Notes under the pieces: model-generated
The model's input: only the letters and a program-made list of their open reading frames with translations
The model's database searches: none
What the model was told of the DNA's origin: nothing
Assembly (NCBI GenBank): GCA_033296685.1
Contig: MU854351.1
Coordinates: 1-64,000, forward strand
Origin: Parachaetomium inaequale
Taxonomy: Eukaryota > Ascomycota > Sordariomycetes > Sordariales > Chaetomiaceae
Length of the DNA stretch: 64,000 nucleotides
Reading direction: 5' to 3'
Made by a program: the position numbers and the translations under genes
In this document: positions 46,559 to 57,030 of the stretch, one piece after another
Layout of the letters: each line of letters starts with the position of its first letter
Position numbering within the stretch: the stretch's first letter is position 1

Positions 46559-47524
46559 ATGAAGCTCTCCCAAATCACCACGCTCCTGGCGTCGGCGGCG
46601 GGCGTCACGGCGTTTTGTGACCTGCCCTCCCGGTACCGCTGGACGTCGACCGGCCCGCTGGCCGACCCGCAACACGGCTGGGTCTCGCTCAAGGACTTCA
46701 CCGTCGTGCCCTACAACGGCCAGCACCTCGTGTACGGCACCCAATTCAGCACCGGCGGCGGCTGGGGCTCCATGAACTTCGGCCTCATCTCCAACTGGAA
46801 CGACCTGGGTCGGGCCAGCCAGAACAAGATGGACGGCGCCGCAGTCGCCCCAACCCTCTTCTACTTTGCCCCGAAGCGCGTCTGGGTTCTGGCCCACCAG
46901 TGGGGACCCCAGCCCTTCAGCTACCGCACCTCCAACGACCCGACCAACGCCAACAGCTGGTCAGCCCCGCAGACGCTCTTCACTGGCTCCATCTCAGACT
47001 CCCGCACCAACGTCATCGACCAGACGCTCATCGGGGACGACACGACCATGTACCTCTTCTTCGCCGGCGACAACGGCAAGATCTACCGCGCCACGATGCC
47101 CCTCGGCAACTTCCCGGGCAGCTTCGGCTCGAACTACCAAACCATCATGACCGACACGCTCGCCAACCTGTTCGAGTCGGTGCAGGTGTACAAGCTGCAG
47201 GGCCAGACCAAGTACCTCATGATCGTCGAGGCCATCGGCGCCAACGGCGCGCGGTACTTCCGCTCCTTCACGGCCACGAACCTCGGCGGGCAGTGGACGA
47301 CGCAGGCCGCGACCGAGGGGAATCCGTTTGCCGGCAAGGCCAACGCCGGCGCCGGGTGGACCAACGATATCAGCCATGGCGACTTGATCAGGGTGACCAA
47401 TGACCAGACCATGACGGTGGACCCGTGCAACCTGCAGATGTTGTACCAGGGGCGGACGCCGGGGCCGGACGGGGACTATGGGCTGCTGCCGTATCGGCCG
47501 GCGGTGTTGACGCTGCAGCGTTAA
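46559..47524 (+). CDS. GH62 alpha-L-arabinofuranosidase, secreted
   Basis: Removes arabinose side chains from arabinoxylan outside the cell. One exon, 321 residues. ATG 46559 opens a signal peptide MKLSQITTLLASAAGVTA, then FCDLPSRYRWTSTGPLADP. The five-bladed propeller motifs are intact: HGWVSLKDFTVVPYNG, WGSMNFGLISNW, VAPTLFYFAPKRVWVLAHQW, NVIDQTLIGDDTTMYLFFAG, NLFESVQVYKLQG and YRPAVLTL. From family spacing the catalytic residues should be Asp46 (base), Asp154 (pKa modulator) and Glu206 (acid). It is only a catalytic domain, with no carbohydrate-binding module. Lack of introns is normal for the family. A good TATA box lies upstream. The damaged carrier gene starts about 1.1 kb further on. 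Confidence 0.95.
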   Translation: MKLSQITTLLASAAGVTAFCDLPSRYRWTSTGPLADPQHGWVSLKDFTVVPYNGQHLVYGTQFSTGGGWGSMNFGLISNWNDLGRASQNKMDGAAVAPTLFYFAPKRVWVLAHQWGPQPFSYRTSNDPTNANSWSAPQTLFTGSISDSRTNVIDQTLIGDDTTMYLFFAGDNGKIYRATMPLGNFPGSFGSNYQTIMTDTLANLFESVQVYKLQGQTKYLMIVEAIGANGARYFRSFTATNLGGQWTTQAATEGNPFAGKANAGAGWTNDISHGDLIRVTNDQTMTVDPCNLQMLYQGRTPGPDGDYGLLPYRPAVLTLQR

Positions 47525-47744
47525 GGGGTGGGCAAACGTGGCAGGGCCGGGATCACCTGAAAATATGTTACGTGAGGGGAGGTTTGTCTTACTCGCAAGG
47601 GGGCGGTTTATTTAGGGGTTGAGTTTTTGACACACAACAACCGAGGGGGCCCTCCCTGTACACATGTATGGGTTGTTGTTCGTGCAGGCATCCATTGCCG
47701 ATGTACTTATTTACTTCACTGTTGGAATATATTGAGGAAGCTAT

Positions 47745-47789
47745 ACTTCTTTCTTTTTTTCTTTTCCTTTTTTTTTCTTTTTTCTTTTT
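47745..47789. repeat. pyrimidine (CT/T-rich) tract
   Basis: About 45 nt of almost pure T and C on the plus strand, about 220 bp after the GH62 stop. Simple sequence; no function inferred. Confidence 0.7.
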
Positions 47790-47887
47790 GACTTTCCCCA
47801 GGCCGCCTAAAGACTTCCATCTCAAAAATTGCAGGACACTCTTTCTAGCGTACCATGTTCCCTACCTTAGGTACCTATAGTGCCCTC

Positions 47888-48109
47888 AAAAGTGTTGCCA
47901 CAATCCCAAAAACATACCCAAACTCGCCCCTAACACACTCTCTCCAGCACCAACGTACTATCGAAAATAACATGAAATTTTGGATAGAATATTAACCCGA
48001 TGCCACCTCATTCATTTCTAATGCCATGTGACGTGGGCTGTATGCCTATAAAGCCACATTCCTGATTTCTTATACCATTTCTATGTAAATGAGGTGTGAC
48101 AACACTTTT
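47888..48109. mobile_element. possible short MITE-like element with inverted ends
   Basis: AAAAGTGTTGCCAC at 47888-47901 and GTGACAACACTTTT at 48096-48109 are inverted copies matching at 13 of 14 bases, enclosing about 194 bp without a gene. TAGGTAC occurs just outside the left copy and, inverted, just outside the right one. The interior is AT-richer than the surroundings. It could be a decayed non-autonomous DNA transposon. There is no clear target-site duplication, so the call is weak. Confidence 0.35.
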
Positions 48110-48269
48110 CACATGACAGTACCTAGTTACGTCCAAGGCTACAAGTTAGCCAAGTTAAAGTCTACAGCTATATTTGAGTTAACTCGAAAACAAGTAAGGA
48201 AGAGAGACTGTACTTGTTTGTGATTCAGTCGACTGGAATACAAATCGAATCCATACCTACCAGATATAC

Positions 48270-48282
48270 AACCCTAACCCTA
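48270..48282. repeat. interstitial telomere-like repeat (CCCTAA)n
   Basis: AACCCTAACCCTA is two copies of the telomere unit, in the intergenic DNA before the carrier gene. It is short and may be coincidental. Confidence 0.45.
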
Positions 48283-48667
48283 GTAGTCCACGCTCCCCGC
48301 TGGGGAATGGAGTATATAGGGGCGGTTATAGCCTTCTGTGCATGTACGGCCCTAAAGTCTGGGCGTAGTTGGCCGATTCGGAGGCCAAAGTAAATGAATG
48401 ACTTGTCTCGATTTTGGAGGAGAACACAGTGAGCACCTCTGCGGCTGTTGCCAAGGTGTGCGCACAAAGCCAACACTTTGACCCACAACGCCCGAACTGT
48501 CGGGACAGTCCAATACCTTTATAGTTGGCGCAATTCCGACCAGCTGCGTGGCTCAAGCTCGAGCGCCGATGATTGGCCCGGGCGCAGAAGGCTGCGCAAG
48601 GTTGCCAACAACCTTGGAACCTGCAAGACGTCTTGAACCCTCTCCAGTAAAATTTCAAGTCAGCAAA

Positions 48668-49880
48668 ATGGAGGCCACAGCACGTCCCGAAGTGGAGGCG
48701 GCGTCGCCAGGCATTGCAACGCGAGATCCAGCCAAGAAAAAGACTGTGCAGCCTTTGGTGTACCTCGTTGCTGGAGCGTAAGTCGCCCTAGCTCAACTCC
48801 TCGAGCGAGTTATGCCTCGTCTGATCCACCGATATGTTCGATAGGAGTGGAGGCCTGGCTACGGCTATTCTGACCTCTCCACTGGATGTGTTGAGAACGA
48901 GGCTCTATGTTGAGAACGAGGCTCTAGTCCGACTTGTATCAGCTTCCCTCGAGGCGGGCCCACGCACTGCATTCCCCAACCGAACCCGCCGTCGCTCGCC
49001 TGCTCGGCGCATCACTGCGCCATGTTCGAGAGACCACACAAATCATCGGCTCCATACACCGTACAGAAGGCTGGGGCGCCTTTTTCCGCGGCCTTGGGCC
49101 AAGTCTATCGGGTGTCGTCCCTGCGACCGCGATCAAGTTCTACGTGTACGGGAACTGCAAAAGGCTCGGGGCGCGCTCGCTGGGCTGTCAAGAGGACGCC
49201 GCCTTGGTCCACGCGCAGGCGGCCGTTGCCGCGGGCCTAGCAACGGCCACCGCCACAAACCCCATCTGGCTCGTCAAGACAAGGCTTCAGCTTGACGCAT
49301 CGCGAGCGCAGGCCGCTGGCAGTGCGGCTCGGAGGTACAAAAACAGCCTGGACTGCGTGCGCCAGGTCTTGCGGCAGGAGGGCGTTCGCGGGCTGTACAG
49401 GGGCCTGAGTGCGAGCTACCTGGGCACGGCCGAGACTGCCTTGCACCTCGTTCTCTACGAACAGCTGAAGCTGCTCTCGCGCCGAGCGCTGGGAGGAACC
49501 AGCACACAGGATGCCACAACCTGGGGTGAAGTCAAGCACTGGAACCCAGCAGGACGGCGGGGGCGGCCAAACTGGCGGCAACGCTGGTCACATATCCTCA
49601 TGAAGTATGCCGCTGGATTCCACGCTGCTTGCAGAAAAATCACGTTTGCAACTAACGAACCCCGCTCATTCAGGTCCTGAGGACGAGGCTGCGACAGGCG
49701 CCAATGGAAAACGGGGCCCCGAAGTACGCCGGCCTCGTTCATTGCGCCCGCTTGATCAGGGCGGAGGAAGGGTGGTCGGCCTTCTATGGGGGCCTGACGC
49801 CGCACTTGTTGCGCTCCATTCCGTCCGCTATCATCACACTGGGGGTCTACGAGTTCGTCCTGCGGTGGGCTGGCGCATGA
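48668..49880 (+). pseudogene. mitochondrial carrier (Rim2-like), disrupted
   Basis: A mitochondrial inner membrane nucleotide-type carrier by sequence. The exons would be 48668-48777, 48845-49604 and 49674-49880. Intact parts include VYLVAGA, TSPLDVLRTRL (carrier signature 1), FRGLGPSLSGVVPATAIKFY, NPIWLVKTRLQLD (signature 2), GLYRGLSASYLGTAETALH, TYPHEVLRTRLRQAP (signature 3) and YGGLTPHLLRSIPSAI. Three faults break the frame. First, TGTTGAGAACGAGGCTCTA is tandemly duplicated (48889-48907 and 48908-48926), shifting the frame by 19 nt. Second, even with one copy removed, a TAG (48925-48927) sits where the family has Gln after signature 1. Third, near 49545 the frame shifts again by one lost or two extra bases. 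No intron of normal size repairs these. I read it as a pseudogene, or a badly sequenced gene. Confidence 0.75.
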
Positions 49881-51895
49881 GCCACGTCGCCAAGTATTGT
49901 TGGGTTGAACAAAGCCTATACTTCTCCGCTCTTTTCTTGGATTTTAGGCAGGCTGCTGCCAGCAATCGCTGCCGCGGTGGCACGCGTGTGGGGACTGGAT
50001 GGTAAGGACGTCGACACAGCGATCGAGGAGCCGCTCAGTTGAGGTAGGGGAAGGCCACTGACTCGCGTCACTTACACCTCAAGGCGAAGCCCCGTTTGAC
50101 ACGGATGACCCCTAACAAACCAAACCAAGACGGCATATCAGAGCAGAGTTTCCGACACGACCTTATGGGGCTGCGGACTTCGCCGAAATCCTGAAATTAT
50201 AACACCCATCTCTTCGCGCGGCGGTCTGCATCCCCCCCTCCCCGCGCGCCCCGCCGGGACACTCGCCGGTTCTAGTTGCAGTAGTCAACATGTCGTTGAA
50301 GAAGTTAGGCAGAGGAACAGGAAGTGTAGATGCCCTGTGTTTTAAGCCTCGATGCGTAGTGAAAGGTAAGAAACTCGGATCCGTTAGATCGACTTTTCAT
50401 CTCTGCTCAGCCAACCATTCAAATACAACAATAGCTCTCTATGGTCTATATAAGTAGATATTTATTTGGATTGAAGCAACTGTAAGACAAAGCCCATTTT
50501 GATGACAGAGGTACCAACATGATACTGTTAAGGGTGGTTTCACTAAATAGAATCCTAACCGAGAAGCAGGCGAAGTAGAACCTAGTTGTTACGGCCAAAC
50601 TCATTGCATGGATCCTAGGCGAAATGGAGTTCTGTTGCTCTTCCTTGCCGCAAATTTTGGCGAGACGGAATAACCTCTTAGGCACGTTGCTCTTGAAGGA
50701 GACACGGCCGATGTCCTTGCACCTAGTTATATGTTATCATGATGAAAGTACTTCCTTCGTTTGATAGAGTTTAATCGTGGGCTTCAACTTGAGGAGGGTA
50801 GTGTGTTTGGAACTTTTTTCGACACATTTCTTTCCAAGCTGGAGGGCTAACTCAAACATGATCGTTGTTTATAAGGAGATCGGGTGACTGGGATGATAGG
50901 AGCCCGCGTGAGCGATTACAAACCTGGAAGTTATCCAAGTTTCAACCTGGTAGTTTCGTTATTCAACACAATGCCAAGTGCAGGATCAAAAATGATTGGC
51001 CGTTCCCAAAGGAAATAAGCCTGGGTCGCCCTCAGGTCACACGCAACCACTATGAAGGGTGCCAGTTTGTGTGGTGGTGTGCTTGGTTGGTCACCCGGTC
51101 GTATAGAATTCGCGCTTAGAGAGTATTGGCCCTGAATTCCTGACTGAGCGAATACGGATGTATTATATGTGGGAAATGAGGGAACCATTGGTCCCTGGCC
51201 TGCAGTGGGAGAAGAAGAAAGTGCCCGGTTGCAGCTGCAGTTAGCTCTATGTGGTTGACTTTGGCTTGCGGCAAGACCCGCTGCCCGAACCTTGCCGCTC
51301 ATTCGTGATTGCCTCGAGCCTGAGAGTGCACCGTGCCCGACTCCACACTATCGATCGGGAGAGGTGGCCTGTGCACGCGCCGGCTGCTGCGCAGGGGACG
51401 AGCTGCCCGCGTTTTTGCAGGGCGCCTCGTTCAATTTTTTCCCGGCCTCCATCCAGGCTGAGCGTCGCTCCAAGCCTGCCCTGCTCCTCCACAACACACA
51501 CCATTCACTTGGTGCGCCGTCTTTCATCAGCCACCTGTTTTGACAGGAGACACGGCATCGCTTGGTGCCCATCTCAATTGCCACTTTCATTGGCGTTATC
51601 GAGTCGCTTGTTCTTTTCCCCGTCATTCGCATTGTTCGGCGCGTCTTGTCGGGTTTCCGCTCCGAGGCTCGCAGACCGACCGCGCATATCTCCCAAACCT
51701 CGTTCCCAGCCTGAGCAGCCGACCCCCATCGCAGCCCGGACGCGACGAACGACGCGCCAGACCCCAGGCTGGATGCAGTGCATGGCCGCCATCTGCTCTA
51801 TTTCATCCACGCCCTAAGCCGATAGCATCCATCCTCCCATCCACCCGCGTCGTCATTTCCGCCTCACGCGAGCTTAGCTCCCGACGACCGTCATC
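49881..51895. other. 2-kb intergenic region, no gene seen
   Basis: Between the carrier stop and the nucleoporin start. The part at about 50330-51150 is AT-richer. A 55-codon frame at 50290-50457 begins MSLKKLGRGTGSVDALCFKP and is too weak to call. No tRNA or clear element is seen. Confidence 0.45.
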
Positions 51896-54800
51896 ATGGA
51901 TCCGCCATCCAAGAAGCGAAGCATCTTCGGCTTCACGGGGCTCTTTCGCAGCGCCGCAGCTCCTGCAGACAACCGGGATGCTAAGCTCGAGACGTCTACC
52001 AAGCCCGCTCCGCCTGCACCCGCGCAGCGCGAATTCAACAACGCGTCTGCGCCGCACAGCCCGATGAAGCGCGCGTCCGACTCGCAACTCGCATCCCGGA
52101 GGATCATCGGGCGCCCGCAAGGCCCATCGAGCAAACTATCCCAGAGTATCTCTGCGTCGGATATCGCGCACCGGCCTTCGAGTATGGTGGTCGCGACGCC
52201 CAAGCGGATGCCGGGCGACAACCCGAACAAGCGGCCCCCGGCCATGTCGGCATCGGTCATGTCGCATGCGCCGGCCAACGTCATCCCGAAATCGACGAGC
52301 TTCTCTGGTGTCACCTCGACGCCGCGAAACATCTTCCGCTCTTCGGCGCTATATTCGCGCCCTGGTCTTCAGACCTTCTCCCCCCGAGTGCCCGCGAACA
52401 CGCTGAACCAGAGCTTCCCGCCCACGACGCCGGGTAAGCCGCCTCGTGGCTCGACCGCTGATGTCAATGGCCGCATCCTTGCCAATACGACGTCTAGCGA
52501 GTTGTTCAAGATGAGGATTCCGTCTCCGCCTCGCCATCTCACTGGCGAGATGTTGGCCAAAGAGGTGCCCGACGACCCGAACCGGTCGGGCTCCGTCTAT
52601 GCCGACGAATTTCTCGCACACTACTGCCCGCCTGACCTGGACGAGCACCAGAGGCGCCAGTTCTTTTGCATCCTCGATCTGCGACGGCTGAAATATGCCG
52701 CAGACGACGTGTTTACCAAAAAAGACTGGAAGATCAACATCCTCAACTTCGCCAAGGAGTACGAGAAGAGCCGCAGCCTGATCATGCTGCGGTACGGCCT
52801 GTACGAGTTCAAGACGGTCAGGGCGTCCGAGACCGTCAAGAAGGAGTGGAAACAGAAGCACGGGATTCCTGACTCGGACGATGAGTCCGACGTCGTCCCC
52901 AAGACGAACGGAACATCCAAGAGGAAGGCCGAGGAAGAGCTGACACCGAGCAGCAATACCCTCACTGCGTCGGTTTCCGGTGCCAACAAACGTGCGCGTG
53001 CTCCTGAGACCGCGGTCAAAAACAAGCGCAAGGCCGACGCCGAGCCCGACGAGAACCAGCCGGCCAAGCTCCAGAAACCCGGCGCCCCCCCTTCTGCTAC
53101 CAAGTCCGTCTTCGAAAGCATTGCCAACAACGCCCAGTCGGCCTCGGCCACTCCCGCGAAGCCCGCTGGCAAGACCCTGTTTGCCTCGAGCACGGCTCCC
53201 AAGCCCAACGGCTCCCTTGGCCTGTCCGTCTTCGGTGCTACCCCCAAGCCTGCCGGCGCTGCCGGTAACATCTTTGGTCACCTCTCCGATGGAAGCAAGG
53301 GCAGCGGCAATGAAGGCGCCGATGAAGAGAGCGAGACGAGCTCCAACGCGGAGGAAGAAGAGTCGGAGCCTCAGGATGTCAGCCAGAGTGATGAACCAGC
53401 GGCGAGCGGCGGTGTGTCGACACCGCGATTTATCGACGCCAAGAAACCAACCGCCAACGGCATGTCGAGTGCATCCTCGGACGCGGGGGACAGCACGCAG
53501 GGCCGCAGCATCTTTGACCGCATTACAAGGGGTACCGATGGCCAGCCGGTTAGGAAGCTGTCTCCTGGTGACGGAAACCTGTTCGCTGCGCCGGCTGAAA
53601 AGGAACGGTCTGCAAGCCCGGTTAAGGAACAGCCCGCTGCCCCGCCCGGCAACAACACTTGGAATGCGGGTACCCCGATCAAGTTCGCACCTACTGCGGC
53701 GCCGGCCTTGGAGTCTACCGCACCAAAGCCTGCCGCCTCCTCGACCATCGACTTTGGAGCCGCGGCAGCTAAGAGGGCCGAGGCCCCTACTGAGGCTCCG
53801 AAGGAAGCGGCCCCACAGAACATCTTTGGAGCCCAGACGAAGAAGGCCGACGCTGCCCCATCTGCTGCCACTAATGGCACCACGCCCAGCCTATTCTCTT
53901 CCTTCGCACCGAAGAGCACAGACGCGCCGGCTGCCGCGCCCCCTGCCGCGCCCCCTGCCGCGCCCCCTGCCGCGCCCCCTGCCGCGCCCCCTGCTTTCGG
54001 CGGCTTCAGCACGTCGACTAGCACAGGGTCTAGCCTGTTCGGTTCCGCCACTCCTGCGTTTGGTCAGAAGAAGGAGAACGAGGAGGTTAAGGACTCCAAG
54101 CCCGCTCCCGCCGCTGCCCCTTCTTTGTTCGGAGCCCAGCCGGCGACCGAAGCCCCGAAGCCCAACGTGTTCCAATCATCGACCATGTTCGGCGGCCAAA
54201 ACAAGACGGAGGCTACACCGGCCACACAGCCTCAGTTCGGTAGTCTGTTTGGTAAGACCCAGGCGACCGAGACCCAGGCGGAGAAGCCCGCAACGTCTCT
54301 TTTCTCCGCCGGTGCGAGCAAGCCGGCAAGCAGCCTTTTCGCGGCTCCCGCCGCCACCAACACCGAGGAACCGCCTGCGAAGAAGTTTTCTTTTGGCGTC
54401 GATAACAAGTCGGGCGGTTCTCTGTTTGGTTCTGCTGCATCCACGCCTGCGGCCGAGCCCGCCGAGACGAAGAGCTTTTTCGGCAGCACGCCGGCGGCCC
54501 CCGCAACGCAGGCTAAGAGCCTGTTCGGCGCGGCTCCGGCCCAAGAAGCAAAGCCTCTATTTGGCAGCGCCGCCGCCGAACCGAAGCCTCTCTTTGGCGC
54601 CACTGCTGGACCCACCGAAACGAAGCCCGCTGGCTTGTTCGCCAACACGCCTGCACCGGCACCTGCTTCGTCTACTCCCACCTTCAGCTTTGGTGCCTCC
54701 CAGGCGCCCGCTGCGCCCCAGCCGGCCGCACCGCAACCGGGTGGATCCATCTTTGGTGCCGGCGGCAGTGCCTCGTTTACCTTTTCGGCCGGAGGCGCCA

Positions 54801-55733
54801 ACGAATCGACCATCAAGAATCCATTCTCGACGGACGGCACTTTCTCCGCTCCCTCGTCATTCAACTTTGGCAGTGGTGATGCCCCCTCCGCGTCCACCTC
54901 GTTCACCTTCGGCGCCAGTAACAACACGCCTACCATCAATTTCGGCGGCGCCCCAGACAATGGTGCTCAGCAGGCCACCTCGTTCGGTGGTCCCGCGTCG
55001 GGATCCATGTTTAGCTTTGGGGGGTCGTCGCAGCCCCCCGTGTTCTCACAGAATCCCCCTGCAGCAACATCCATCTTTGGCAATAGCCTAGCGCCCGGTG
55101 GGGGGACCTCAACAGGTACTAGTAAGTGGTGTAGTCGTGACGCATCGTTAGAATTTTATCATTAATGCATCCCGCCCAGATTCCCCTTTTACGTTCGGCG
55201 GAGCTTCAAGTCTGGCAACCACCCCGGCGGCGACCACGCCTGAGCCGTCTGCCAATGCTGAAGATGGTCAAGGAACAAACGCTGACGGGGATGACGCACC
55301 ACAGGAGCAAATTTCGCTAACCGCCGGCGGGCCGGGCGAGGAGGACGAGGTCGCCGTCCATGATGTCCGCGCCAAGGCGGTCAAGCTCGTCACGGGCCCT
55401 GACTCGGACGACGAGTCCGGCTCCAGCGCCGACAAGGCGAAGAAGAAGAGCCCCTGGAAGGTGCAGGGCGTCGGGCCCCTGCGCGTGCTCAAGAACAAGA
55501 CTACCGGCGCCGTGCGCATGCTGCTGCGGGCTGAACCGCGCGGCCACGTCGCGCTCAACAAGGCGGTGCTGCCGGACTTCACCTACAAGGCGGACACCAA
55601 GTACGTCAAGGTGACGGCCGCGACGGACGACGGCAAGGGCCTGGAGACGTGGATGCTGCAGGTCAAGACGCCTGCGATGGCGCAGGCTCTTGCCGAGGCT
55701 CTGGAGGAACACAAGAAGGCGAACAAGAAGTAA
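51896..55733 (+). CDS. FG-repeat nucleoporin with RanBP1-like domain
   Basis: A nuclear pore protein, probably on the nuclear-basket side. Two exons, 51896-55121 and 55180-55733, give 1259 residues. The N-terminus is basic and Ser/Pro-rich (MDPPSKKRSIFGFTGLFRSA). A conserved helical part follows: LFKMRIPSPPRHLTGEML, then AHYCPPDLDEHQRR and NILNFAKEYEKSRSLIMLRY. A long Ala/Pro-rich region then carries many phenylalanine repeats (FGA, FGS, SLFG, FTFG). The end is a RanBP1-type domain (WKVQGVGPLRVLKNKTTG, RMLLRAEPRGHVALN). This order fits fungal Nup1/Nup2/Nup60-class basket nucleoporins that bind Ran-GTP and karyopherins; I do not give a symbol because these lineages are hard to separate. The 58-nt intron has a GTAAGT donor. 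Confidence 0.9.
53931..53990 (+). repeat. 12-bp tandem repeat, five copies, in nucleoporin CDS
   Basis: CTGCCGCGCCCC repeats five times without change, encoding PAAP units in frame. The copy number may vary between strains. Confidence 0.85.
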
Positions 55734-56652
55734 TGGGTGTGGCGGCGAGGGCAGGGGAAAGAGTATCTTGNNNNNNNNNNGTGGGGGGGGGGGGGGGGGG
55801 AGGTGGAGGACATATCGGCAGAGCGAGCGGGTATATACAAAGGTAAGGTATCATTAATTGGCTTCTTCTGCATTAGATGGTTCATGCAGGGTGTTATTCT
55901 GGGAAGCATAGCATTGCTTTTGCCGCTTGGGTTATTGTCGGGGGTTCGCTGCTGCGGCCCTGTTGTCGGAAAAGGAGAGACCAGACACCTGGATGCTCTC
56001 GGGGCGGCGAGAGGTCTGAGGAGGACGGCTGTATGTATGGTATGCAGTGGGTGTTTCTGGAATGGGTTAGGGGGGTGGGAGAATGCCATTGTGGACACTC
56101 GAAAGGCTTGCTCCAGTCGAATTGGTGACTTTTCCTCTTTTGCTGGATCTGAAGTTGACATTGAAACAAGACTGCCATTAGATTTACCCAGTCCAAGACT
56201 TCCAACACAACTCCGTTCCGTTTCTATTCTATTTTTTAACGACACCCCAGGCCACCCACCAGCAACGCAATTCCTTTTTGACGCCATGAACGCGGTGCTT
56301 CCCAACCGCCAACAAACCCTCGGACGTAACCCGCTCTAAGGTATTTCGCCTCCATGGTTACCAGCACATTCCAATACATGTACAATACCATCCCCCTTAC
56401 CCCGAGATGCCACCGTGACGGTCTAGACATGCTAAAAGATATCTCCCCTTTAAATCTCGACACGGACACCGCGATGCCGCCAACCCCGCCGGAGGTATCT
56501 TACAGAGAGAGTACCGCCAGCCCACCTTTTGCCTCCCCGCCCCCCTCCCCCAACTAAAAAAATAAGGGTGAAAGGGAAGCAAGGGTAAAAGAAAGAGAGC
56601 GAGGAAAAAAGAGAGCAGAGGTTAGGTATTTATTCATCCCCCGTCCCTATCC
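55734..56652. other. intergenic between convergent genes, with small gap
   Basis: About 920 bp. It holds the 10-N gap and a G-run directly after it. Frames here are weak. Probably the 3' regions of both neighbours. Confidence 0.5.
55771..55780. other. assembly gap (10 N)
   Basis: Ten N followed at once by about 18 G, so homopolymer sequencing failure is the likely cause. It lies 38 bp after the nucleoporin stop. Confidence 0.99.
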
Positions 56653-56682
56653 CTATCCCTCTTGACAACGCCCGTACCCTTC

Positions 56683-56717
<35 letters not shown>

Positions 56718-56998
56718 GCGACGGCGAGAGCGACGGCGGCAAGGACAATGGCGACAATGACGGTGATGGCGACGGCCGTGGATGCCGAGCCGCCGCTCCC
56801 CGTGGGTACATGCTGTAGACCCCGCGCCGGCCGCGCTGGCCGGGGGGCGTCCGGAAGCGGGTCCGGCCGCGTTCAGGTTCATGTTCGGGCCATGTGCCGT
56901 CGAAGGCGGCGGTCGGGGTCTCCTTGGTGGTGGCGGTAGTAGTGGTGGGGGTGGTGGGTGTGGTTTGTGTGGTGTTTGTCGGCTGCTGGTGCTGCTGG

Positions 56999-57030
<32 letters not shown>

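Larger units (their letters stand above)
47525..48667. other. AT-richer intergenic region with repeats
   Basis: About 1.1 kb. It has a pyrimidine tract, a pair of 14-bp terminal-like inverted repeats and a telomere-like CCCTAA stretch, each listed separately. No gene is seen. Confidence 0.5.

Noticed and set aside
48908..48927. Ultra-short intron restoring the carrier frame
   Set aside because: Removing GTTGAG...CTCTAG (19 nt) would restore the frame, but it is far below any usable intron size and does not solve the second frame change.
50290..50457. 55-codon frame MSLKKLGRGTG...
   Set aside because: Looks faintly coding and has a GTAAGA after the codon for VVK, but too short and without family or downstream exon.
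52980..55091. 703-codon plus-strand frame rich in Arg/Pro/Ser
   Set aside because: It lies entirely within the nucleoporin in another phase. The FG repeats and RanBP1 domain prove which frame is coding.
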